Under the pieces are notes generated by a model. It was not told the DNA's origin and ran no database searches. It was given only the letters and a program-made list of their open reading frames with translations. From the NCBI RefSeq assembly GCF_002723915.1, contig NZ_BEWL01000007.1, positions 1 through 64,000 of the forward strand: DNA of 64,000 bases. Reading direction: 5' to 3'. Below, in pieces: positions 57,052 to 64,000 of the stretch. Position 1 is the first letter of the stretch, and each line of letters starts with the position of its first letter. Position numbers and translations under genes: made by a program. The DNA is from Gluconobacter albidus. Lineage in GTDB: Bacteria; Pseudomonadota; Alphaproteobacteria; Acetobacterales; Acetobacteraceae.

Positions 57052-58113
57052 TCAGAACCCTGCAGCGGCGAGCAGTTCGGTCTGCTCTTCCCGCGTCAGG
57101 GCGTCGATGATCTCGTCGAATTCGCCGCCCATGATCCGGTCGATCTTATAGAGCGTCAGGTTGATCCGGTGGTCCGTCACGCGGCCCTGTGGGAAGTTAT
57201 ACGTCCGGATGCGCTCCGAACGGTCGCCGGTCCCGACCTGTGATTTCCGGTCCGCCGCCCGCGTGGCATGGAGCTGCGCGCGTTCGCGCTCATAGAGCCG
57301 GGCGCGCAGGATCTTCATGGCCTTGGCCTTGTTTTTGTGCTGGCTCTTCTCTTCCTGCATCGCCACCACAATGCCGCTGGGCATGTGGGTCACGCGCACC
57401 GCGCTCTCGGTCTTGTTAACGTGCTGACCACCGGCACCAGAGGCGCGATAAACGTCAATCCGCAGATCGTCGTCATTGATCGTGACATCGACATCTTCGG
57501 CTTCCGGCAGCACGGCGACAGTCACGGTCGAGGTATGGATGCGGCCCTGACTTTCCGTTGCCGGAACACGCTGAACGCGATGCACACCGGATTCGTACTT
57601 CAGACGGGCAAAAACCGAGCGGCCTGAAATGGTCGCCATACCTTCCTTGAGGCCTGCGACTTCATTTTCGGAATATTCCATGACCTCGAAACGCCAGCCA
57701 TTCTGCTCGGAAAAGCGGCGATAGGCATCGAACAGTTCGGCCGCGAACAGTCCGGCTTCGTCTCCGCCAGCGGCCGGCCGGATTTCGAGAATGGCGCTGC
57801 GCTCATCTGCCGCATCTTTCGGCAGAAGCGCCAGACGCAGAGAGTGCTGGAGGTCGGGCAAAGTCGCCTCGATCTCTGCCAGCTCCATCTGCGCCAGCTC
57901 GCGCATTTCCGGATCGTCAAGCAGGGCCTGCGCCCCCGCTTTCTGTTCCTCGGCGCTTTTCCAGGCCCGAATGGACGCGACCACCGGCTCCAGTTCGGCA
58001 TATTCCTGCGACAGACGAGTGAAATCCTCACCCGTCAGATCGCCGGAAGACATCAGGGCCTGAACTTCCTCCGAACGCGCGACAATCCGCTCAAGCCTGT
58101 CATCAAACGCCAT
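57052..58113 (-). CDS. prfA: Peptide chain release factor 1
   Basis: Recognises UAA and UAG and triggers peptide release. The 353-aa product has the RF1 codon-reading tripeptide in [10 protein letters not shown] and the GGQ motif in [17 protein letters not shown], whose Gln is the PrmC target. It follows hisS by 4 bp on the minus strand. Confidence 0.98.
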   Translation of the reverse strand: MAFDDRLERIVARSEEVQALMSSGDLTGEDFTRLSQEYAELEPVVASIRAWKSAEEQKAGAQALLDDPEMRELAQMELAEIEATLPDLQHSLRLALLPKDAADERSAILEIRPAAGGDEAGLFAAELFDAYRRFSEQNGWRFEVMEYSENEVAGLKEGMATISGRSVFARLKYESGVHRVQRVPATESQGRIHTSTVTVAVLPEAEDVDVTINDDDLRIDVYRASGAGGQHVNKTESAVRVTHMPSGIVVAMQEEKSQHKNKAKAMKILRARLYERERAQLHATRAADRKSQVGTGDRSERIRTYNFPQGRVTDHRINLTLYKIDRIMGGEFDEIIDALTREEQTELLAAAGF

Positions 58114-58117
58114 GTGC

Positions 58118-59365
58118 TCAGGCGCGTCCTGCGCTTAGAACACGCACCAGATCCGCAAACGGAACTTCCTGCTGCTCGCGGCTGGACAGATCCCGAAGCT
58201 GCACGACGTCTTTGGCAATTTCTTCATCGCCCAGAACGACGGCATGCGATGCACCGGATTTCACCACCCGCTCCATCCGCTTCTTCATGTTGCCACGAGT
58301 CTCGATTTCGGCCCGTAGCCCGGCCGAACGCAGCGCGCGCGCGAGCGACGCGGCTTTGAGAACAGCCTCGTCTCCCATCGGGACCAGTGCAATTCCGGCA
58401 GGGAGTTCAGGCACAGAGTCCAGCAGCATCGCCAGACGTTCGATCCCGCCAGCCCAGCCGATCGCGGGTATAGCCGGACCGCCCATCTGCTCCACAAGAC
58501 CTTCATACCGCCCACCGGCCAGCACGGTGCCCTGAGCACCAAGCTTCGAGGTCACGAACTCAAAGGCCGTATGGCTGTAGTAATCAAGCCCACGGACGAT
58601 GCGCGGGTTCTCAACGAAATCCACGCCGAAGGCCTGAAGGCTGGAGCGCAGCGTGTCCCAGAACTGGCGGGATTCATCGTTCAGATAGTCCGCGAATGCC
58701 GGGGCGTCGTCGAGCAGTTTGCGGTCCTGCTCGGACTTGCTGTCCAGAATCCGCAGCGGATTGGCTTCGAGCCGGACGCGGCTTTCTTCCGACAGCGCAT
58801 CGGCATGATCGCGGAAATACGCCACCAGAGCTTCCCGCCAAGCCTGACGGCTGGCCAGATCACCAAGGGTGTTGAGTTCCAGCGTGACGTGATCGCCCAG
58901 GCCCAGTTCGCGCAGGATGTCCTGGGCCATGGCGATCGTCTCGGCATCGCGCAGCGGACTTTCCGCACCGATCAGTTCGGCACCGATCTGGTGGAACTGG
59001 CGGTAACGCCCCTTCTGCGGGCGTTCGTAACGGAACATCGGCCCATGATAGAACACTTTCTGCGGCAGGGACTGCGTCAGGCCGTTCGTAACCAGCGCGC
59101 GGCAGATCGCCGCCGTGCCTTCGGGCCGCAGGGTGATACTCTCACCGCCGCGATCCTCGAACGTATACATCTCCTTGGACACGACATCGGATGTCTCGCC
59201 GAGCGTACGCGAAAAGACGCGCGTGTCCTCGAAGATGGGCGTGCTCCATTCCTCGAAACCATAGGTCCGCAGAACCCGGCGCGCCGTCTCCACGACATGG
59301 TGGTGGCGGCGCATGGTGTCGCCAATGAGATCGTGGGTTCCGCGGGGGGGCTGAAGTCCGGACAT
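58118..59365 (-). CDS. hisS: Histidyl-tRNA synthetase
   Basis: Class II synthetase for tRNA-His. The 415-aa product has motif 2 ([20 protein letters not shown]), the HisA motif ([15 protein letters not shown]) and motif 3 ([10 protein letters not shown]), then the anticodon-binding domain ([23 protein letters not shown]). Its first base shares position 59365 with the last base of ispG, so the two are translationally coupled. Confidence 0.98.
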   Translation of the reverse strand: MSGLQPPRGTHDLIGDTMRRHHHVVETARRVLRTYGFEEWSTPIFEDTRVFSRTLGETSDVVSKEMYTFEDRGGESITLRPEGTAAICRALVTNGLTQSLPQKVFYHGPMFRYERPQKGRYRQFHQIGAELIGAESPLRDAETIAMAQDILRELGLGDHVTLELNTLGDLASRQAWREALVAYFRDHADALSEESRVRLEANPLRILDSKSEQDRKLLDDAPAFADYLNDESRQFWDTLRSSLQAFGVDFVENPRIVRGLDYYSHTAFEFVTSKLGAQGTVLAGGRYEGLVEQMGGPAIPAIGWAGGIERLAMLLDSVPELPAGIALVPMGDEAVLKAASLARALRSAGLRAEIETRGNMKKRMERVVKSGASHAVVLGDEEIAKDVVQLRDLSSREQQEVPFADLVRVLSAGRA

Positions 59366-60510
59366 CAGTGCGCTGCCGGGTCCATCTGCTTGGCCGTTGA
59401 GGCCTCGACCTTGCCCGCCTCGATGTCTGCGACCTTCTTTTCCACGAGGTCCACGATATGCTCGATCATGTCGCCACCCGGCATCGTGTGATCCTGACGA
59501 CCGGCCGCATAGACCATGTGACGGCCATTGCCGCCGCCGGTCACGCCGAGATCGGTCATCAGTGCCTCACCGGGTCCATTCACCACGCAGCCGATGATGG
59601 ACAGCGTCAGCGGCGTTTTGATGTGCTGGAGGCGATCTTCCAGCGTCTGAACTGTCTCGACGACATTGAAGCCCTGACGGGCACAGGACGGGCAGGAAAT
59701 GATCTTCACACCGCGATGACGCAGGCCGAGGGATTTCAGGATATCCCAGCCGACCAGCACTTCCTCTTCCGGCGCGGCGGAAAGCGAGACGCGCATCGTG
59801 TCGCCCACGCCGGCCCAGAGCAGATTGCCCAGACCGATGGACGACTTCACGGTGCCCGCACGCTTGGAGCCTGCCTCGGTGATGCCGATATGCAGCGGGT
59901 GGTCACAGCAATCCGCAAGCTGCTGATAGGCTGCAACCGCCATGAACACGTCGGAAGCCTTCACGCTGATCTTGAACTCGTGGAAATCGTGATCCTGCAG
60001 GATCTTCGCGTGTTCCAGAGCGCTCTCGACCAGAGCCTCGGGGTTGGGCTCACCGTATTTTTCAAGCAGGTGCTTTTCCAGCGAACCGGCGTTCACGCCG
60101 ATCCGGATGGAACAGCCATAATCCTTGGCGGCGTTGACGACTTCACGCACGCGCTCGGCGCTGCCGATATTGCCCGGATTGATTCGCAGGCACGCAGCAC
60201 CGGCCTTGGCTGCCTCGATGGCGCGCTTGTAGTGGAAGTGGATGTCCGCAACGATGGGGACGTTCACTTCGCGCACGATCTCCGCCAGAGCCTCGGTGCT
60301 GGCCTCGTCCGGACAGGACACGCGGACGATGTCCACGCCGGCCAGTTCGGACAGACGGATCTGGTCGATTGTGGCCTGTGCGTCCGACGTCAGGGTGTTG
60401 GTCATGGTCTGCACGGAAATCGGGGCATCACCACCGACCGCGACCTTGCCGACATGGATCTGGCGCGACTTGCGACGTTCGATGTGCTGATACGGACGGT
60501 AGCTGCTCAT
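59365..60510 (-). CDS. ispG: 4-hydroxy-3-methylbut-2-enyl diphosphate synthase
   Basis: Fe-S enzyme of the MEP isoprenoid pathway, converting MEcPP to HMBPP and so feeding undecaprenyl and ubiquinone synthesis. The 381-aa product starts [21 protein letters not shown], with VSVQTMTNT-type motif [10 protein letters not shown], and the cluster ligands in [10 protein letters not shown] and [11 protein letters not shown]. It follows the RodZ-like gene and precedes hisS, an order common in bacteria. Confidence 0.97.
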   Translation of the reverse strand: MSSYRPYQHIERRKSRQIHVGKVAVGGDAPISVQTMTNTLTSDAQATIDQIRLSELAGVDIVRVSCPDEASTEALAEIVREVNVPIVADIHFHYKRAIEAAKAGAACLRINPGNIGSAERVREVVNAAKDYGCSIRIGVNAGSLEKHLLEKYGEPNPEALVESALEHAKILQDHDFHEFKISVKASDVFMAVAAYQQLADCCDHPLHIGITEAGSKRAGTVKSSIGLGNLLWAGVGDTMRVSLSAAPEEEVLVGWDILKSLGLRHRGVKIISCPSCARQGFNVVETVQTLEDRLQHIKTPLTLSIIGCVVNGPGEALMTDLGVTGGGNGRHMVYAAGRQDHTMPGGDMIEHIVDLVEKKVADIEAGKVEASTAKQMDPAAH

Positions 60511-60548
60511 GATTTACCTCTTCGTGCCCGGTGGAAACCGGAAGCTCT

Positions 60549-60590
60549 AACGCAGGGGGCTGTATTCAGGGGCACTGAGCCCCCCTGACG
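60549..60590 (-). other. GC-rich stem-loop between the RodZ-like gene and ispG
   Basis: GGGGGCT near 60555-60561 can pair with AGCCCCC near 60578-60584, with an alternative inner GGGGC/GCCCC pairing. No T-run follows, so it may be a weak terminator, an attenuator or a processing site between the two genes. Confidence 0.3.
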
Positions 60591-60601
60591 GATATAAAGG
60601 T

Positions 60602-61867
60602 TTAATGCGGTGGCGACGATTGTTCCAGCGGCTGATGTTCAAGCTGCCGGGCATTCAGGTCATCGGCCGAAACGTCGTGCTCCGGCGGCGGGGCTTTGTG
60701 CGGAACAGGTGCAGACGCCGGTTTGGCAGCCACAGGGGGCGCCAGCGCCGGTGCGGCCGTGGTGCCCCCTGTGGCCGGAGAACTGGGCTGAACCGGTAGG
60801 GCTACACCCGATCCGAAAGAGCCGGAGCGGATGGCGTCTGCTGTCACTTCCACATTGCGGCGGACCTGCCCTTCCCGGCCCAGAGGCGCACTGGTCGCCC
60901 CCGCCGTGGTCAGGACCACACCGCCCGCATTGCCGAACGACATGTGGAAAGGCGCGCCTGCCGGATCGCCCTGCCAGCTTTCGCCCGGCTGCATCACGCG
61001 CGAGATCAGGACATGTCCGTCCTTGTCCCGGACCTGCGTCCAGACCTGGGACAGCGCCCGCACGACAACGGCCCCTTCGGGAACAGCGGGAGGCAGGTCC
61101 GTGGCGGGCTGTCCGGCTGTTGGGATCTTTTCAGGCGCCACGGTCTCAGGCGCAACTGTACCAGCCGGCGGCGGCGGCACAGTCGTATCATCTTCGTCAG
61201 AAGAGGGAACGAGTGGTGCAGCCTGTTCAGGAACAGGCGCAGGCTGACTTTGCGGAGCCGGAGCCGTCTGCGCCAGACCGGAAACTGCGGATGCCCCCAC
61301 AGGGGCTGACGACGCGACAGCCGGAGCGTGAGGCTCCGGCGTTGGTGCACGTCCCGGCATGACGGAGGCGACCTGCGGAGAGGTCGTGGCAGGGGTTGCC
61401 GCGCCCGGCATCAGTTCTGCAACGGCCGGAACCTGTCGCTGGGCCGGGGTATCATGTGCCGTAAAGCGATACCAGCCGACATATGCCGCGACCACAACCA
61501 CAAGTCCGGCGCCAACCAGAACACCAACTGGCAGGCCCCGGTCCCCTTCGGGTTGCGGGAAAACCAGTTCCGTTTTGCGCGTCACGGCCCCACGCGTATC
61601 GCGCCGGAAACGCTCGACCAGCGCATTCGCATCAAGCTGCATGGCATGCGCATAGGTCCGAAGAAAGCCTACCGCATACGCCACACCTGGCAGGCCCGAC
61701 AGATCGTCCGCCTCAAGAGCCGCCAGAAGTTTCGGGCGGATTCGCAGCCATTCCGCCACGTCCTCAAGCTGCCAGCCCAGTTCCTCACGACGCTCGCGCA
61801 GCACCTTTCCGACACTGGGCTGGTCGGAAGGCGGCGACAACGGGCGGCTGGAGGACGGAGAGGACAT
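60602..61867 (-). CDS. RodZ-like helix-turn-helix membrane protein
   Basis: 421-aa bitopic protein resembling RodZ, which links MreB filaments to the envelope and sets cell shape. Residues 17-90 form an HTH_25 domain (VGKVLRERREELGWQLEDVAEWL). A membrane helix is at about 112-133 (LPVGVLVGAGLVVVVAAYVGW). A long Pro/Ala-rich periplasmic linker follows, then a DUF4115-type beta domain (about 265-355, WTQVRDKDGHVLISRVMQPGESW). The position directly before ispG is typical for rodZ. The C-terminal tail is again Pro/Ala/His-rich. The call is good by architecture; no symbol is given because the sequence diverges from E. coli RodZ. Confidence 0.82.
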   Translation of the reverse strand: MSSPSSSRPLSPPSDQPSVGKVLRERREELGWQLEDVAEWLRIRPKLLAALEADDLSGLPGVAYAVGFLRTYAHAMQLDANALVERFRRDTRGAVTRKTELVFPQPEGDRGLPVGVLVGAGLVVVVAAYVGWYRFTAHDTPAQRQVPAVAELMPGAATPATTSPQVASVMPGRAPTPEPHAPAVASSAPVGASAVSGLAQTAPAPQSQPAPVPEQAAPLVPSSDEDDTTVPPPPAGTVAPETVAPEKIPTAGQPATDLPPAVPEGAVVVRALSQVWTQVRDKDGHVLISRVMQPGESWQGDPAGAPFHMSFGNAGGVVLTTAGATSAPLGREGQVRRNVEVTADAIRSGSFGSGVALPVQPSSPATGGTTAAPALAPPVAAKPASAPVPHKAPPPEHDVSADDLNARQLEHQPLEQSSPPH

Positions 61868-61881
61868 GACCGGACAATCCG

Positions 61882-62949
61882 TTAGCTGGAAGCGTGAATA
61901 CGGGTTTCACGCTGCTTTATGGCATCAACGGCCTGCTGCACCAGCGTCGCGAGGATATCGGCGACCGGACGGATTTCCTTGACCATGCCAACCGACTGGC
62001 CGGCCATGACGGAACCCGTTTCCACGTCACCCTCGATAACGGCACGACGCAGCGCACCGGCCCAGTAATGCTCGATCGAGAGCTGGGCTTCTTCCTTGGT
62101 CAGTTCGCCGCTCTGGAACTTCTGGAGCGCCTCACCCTGAAGGCGGGCGTAACGGCGGCCACCTTCATTCGACAGGCCACGCACCGGAATAACCGGGAAC
62201 AGCTCGTCAAGCTGCACGGTCGTCACGGCATCGCGGGCATTGGCGCGGAGGAAAGCCTTTTTGAAGTTTTCATGCGCGATGCTCTCTTCGGATGCCGCAA
62301 ACAGCGTTCCGAGCTGCGCACCAGCAGCTCCCTGCTCCAGATAGGACAGGACTGCATCGCCTCGCCCCAGGCCACCGGCAACGAACACAGGCACATCGCG
62401 GATATGGGGCAGGATTTCCTGAGCCAGAACCGTCAGCGACACCGGCCCGACATGGCCACCCGCTTCCGAACCTTCGATCACGAGAGCCTCGATCCCCATC
62501 CGCACCAGCCGCTTGCCCAGTGCCAGAGCCGGAGCAAAACCGATCGCCCGCGCTCCGCCATCACGGACCTTGCGGATCGTGACGCTGTTCGGCACCCCGC
62601 CTGCCAGCACGATGTGGGAGACGTTGTGCGCCAGACAGACATCTACGAGACGGTCCAGCTCGGGGTGCATGGTGATAAGGTTCACGCCGAACGGGCGCTG
62701 CGTCATTGCCTGCGTGGCAACGATTTCCTCTTCCAGACGCTCGGGCGACATCGCGCCACAGGCAATGACACCAAACCCGCCAGCATTGGAAATGGCGGAC
62801 ACGAGATGCCGCTCGCTGACCCAGGACATGGCGCCGCCGAGGATCGCGACCTCACTGCCCAGGAAGTCACAGCCTGGCTTCCACAGCCGGTCCAGCGTCG
62901 CGCGGGCGTCCAGGGTCTCGCTCCGGGTTTGGCTCAGGGTTTCGCTCAC
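61882..62949 (-). CDS. Nitronate monooxygenase / 2-nitropropane dioxygenase family protein (FabK-like fold)
   Basis: 355-aa FMN-binding TIM-barrel enzyme. Family motifs: GGAMSWVSERHLVSAISNAGGFGVIACG, FGVNLIT, VSHIVLAGG, IEGSEAGGHVGP with the catalytic-type His, and FVAGGLGRGDAV for phosphate binding. It may detoxify nitronates such as propionate-3-nitronate; relatives include enoyl-ACP reductase FabK, and annotation in this family is often imprecise. It overlaps lysC by 4 bp, so it is probably co-transcribed with it. Confidence 0.85.
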   Translation of the reverse strand: MSETLSQTRSETLDARATLDRLWKPGCDFLGSEVAILGGAMSWVSERHLVSAISNAGGFGVIACGAMSPERLEEEIVATQAMTQRPFGVNLITMHPELDRLVDVCLAHNVSHIVLAGGVPNSVTIRKVRDGGARAIGFAPALALGKRLVRMGIEALVIEGSEAGGHVGPVSLTVLAQEILPHIRDVPVFVAGGLGRGDAVLSYLEQGAAGAQLGTLFAASEESIAHENFKKAFLRANARDAVTTVQLDELFPVIPVRGLSNEGGRRYARLQGEALQKFQSGELTKEEAQLSIEHYWAGALRRAVIEGDVETGSVMAGQSVGMVKEIRPVADILATLVQQAVDAIKQRETRIHASS

Positions 62950-64000
62950 GCGTCAGCTCCCTCTTTGGCATCAAGGCCGTAAGCCGTGTGCAATGCGCGC
63001 ATGGCCAGTTCCGTATATTCGGAATCGATCAGAACCGAGATCTTGATTTCGCTCGTGGAGATGACCTGCACGTTGATGCCCCGATCGGCCAGCGTGCGGA
63101 ACATCCGCGCGGCCAGACCGGCATTGGAGCGCATGCCGATACCCACGACACTGATCTTTACGACGTTGTGGGACGTAATCAGCTCGCCATACTGGACGTA
63201 TTCGCGGGCCTTCTCCAGCACAGAGCGGGCCGCAGCCTCGTCGGCCTTGCTGACCGTGAAGGTCATGTTCGTCATGTTGTCCACGCCAACACTCTGGACG
63301 ATCATGTCGACATTGATGTTCGCGGCCGCAAGCGGATCAAAAATCGCAGCAGCAATGCCCGGACGGTCCGGAATGTTCCGCACGGAGATTTTCGCTTCGT
63401 CATGCGAGTTGGCAATCCCCGCAACCAGTTCCTTCTCCATGATCTCGTCCTCATCAACAACAATCGAACCACTGTCGTCATCCGTCTCGGCGAATGATGA
63501 CAGCACCCGCACCCGGACATTCTCGCGCATGGCGAGGCCGACACTGCGGGTCTGAAGTACCTTGGCGCCTACGGAAGCCAGTTCAAGCATCTCTTCATAG
63601 GTGATGCGATCCAGCTTCTTGGCGCGTTTCACGATGCGCGGATCGGTCGTGTAGATCCCGTCAACATCGGTATAGATATCACACTGATCGGCATGGATGG
63701 CAGCTGCGACGGCCACGGCGGATGTATCCGACCCACCGCGCCCCAGCGTTGCGATCCGTCCATCCGGCCCTACGCCCTGAAAGCCTGCGACAACCGGCAC
63801 GACGCCGTCATCCAGACAGGCCAGCAGCGCCGCCCCGTCCACGCTCTCAATGGCAGCCTTGCCGTGGGCGTCATCCGTCACAAGCGGGATCTGCCAGCCC
63901 TGAAAGGACCGCGCCTTCACACCGAGCGCCTGAAGCGCGATGGAGACAAGTCCGCTTGTCACCTGCTCGCCTGCCGCAACCACGGCATCATATTCCTTCG
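62946..64000 (-). CDS. lysC: Aspartate kinase, C-terminal part (cut by window end)
   Basis: First enzyme of the aspartate pathway to Lys, Thr, Met and diaminopimelate. At least 351 residues are present; the N-terminus lies beyond 64000. The kinase part shows GRGGSDTSAVAVAAAI, CDIYTDVDGIYTTDPRIV and YEEMLELASVGAKVL. Two ACT regulatory domains follow (ISVRNIPDRPGIAAAIF and ISVVGIGMRSNAGLAARMF), expected to bind Lys and/or Thr. It shares a 4-bp overlap with the nitronate monooxygenase-like gene downstream. Confidence 0.96.
   Translation of the reverse strand, partial: KEYDAVVAAGEQVTSGLVSIALQALGVKARSFQGWQIPLVTDDAHGKAAIESVDGAALLACLDDGVVPVVAGFQGVGPDGRIATLGRGGSDTSAVAVAAAIHADQCDIYTDVDGIYTTDPRIVKRAKKLDRITYEEMLELASVGAKVLQTRSVGLAMRENVRVRVLSSFAETDDDSGSIVVDEDEIMEKELVAGIANSHDEAKISVRNIPDRPGIAAAIFDPLAAANINVDMIVQSVGVDNMTNMTFTVSKADEAAARSVLEKAREYVQYGELITSHNVVKISVVGIGMRSNAGLAARMFRTLADRGINVQVISTSEIKISVLIDSEYTELAMRALHTAYGLDAKEGADA

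Overview
The window looks like a piece of an acetic acid bacterium chromosome (Acetobacteraceae, most like Gluconobacter). This is inferred from the GC-rich alphaproteobacterial gene content, the gene orders tolC-popZ-like-valS, rpsT-dnaA-dnaN-recF-gyrB and ispG-hisS-prfA-prmC-DUF4167, and an alpha-amino-acid ester hydrolase of the type known from Acetobacter and Gluconobacter. Most of it is ordinary chromosomal core. I see no insertion sequence, prophage, CRISPR array or rRNA operon.

Layout. 1-5.7 kb: TolC-type outer membrane factor, PopZ-like protein, ValRS and a secreted alpha/beta hydrolase. 5.6-11.7 kb: ilvD (minus), a periplasmic amino-acid ester hydrolase, msrA and a DUF2252 protein. 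11.7-14.7 kb (minus): a two-gene anion-type ABC transporter with a duplicated permease and no binding protein. 14.8-17.2 kb (minus): dut, coaBC and ubiE, divergent from mutM. 18.2-25.9 kb (plus): rpsT, dnaA, dnaN, recF, gyrB and a DUF3108 protein, the replication-initiation block. 26-29.2 kb: glmU-glmS, making UDP-GlcNAc precursors. 29.2-35.6 kb: a YdiJ-type FAD/Fe-S dehydrogenase, a ThiE-like protein and a large cation/proton antiporter.

35.6-39.1 kb: a POT-family transporter divergent from a porin, with three copies of one operator-like palindrome in the 448-bp region between them. 39.1-47.6 kb (minus): a long, tightly packed run made of a frameshifted methyltransferase, an MBL hydrolase, tatD, metG, holB, tmk, a D,D-carboxypeptidase, an RlpA-like lipoprotein and an MltB-like transglycosylase. 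47.8-50.9 kb: envelope genes (DedA, ATP-grasp, MlaD, UppP). 50.9-53.7 kb: amino-acid permease and an MscS channel. Next come a CAU-anticodon tRNA and a frameshifted glycosyltransferase. 55-64 kb: DUF4167, prmC, a small secreted unknown, prfA, hisS, ispG, a RodZ-like protein, a nitronate monooxygenase-like protein, and lysC cut by the window end.

The main themes are replication, translation and envelope assembly. Undecaprenyl recycling, peptidoglycan trimming and amino-sugar synthesis all lie close together. The least explained parts are the repeated operator between the POT transporter and porin, the ABC system with an altered signature motif and no binding protein, the DedA/ATP-grasp pair, the poly-G frameshift in a methyltransferase, and a small secreted protein I do not recognise. 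No clearly new multi-gene defence or mobile system was seen.
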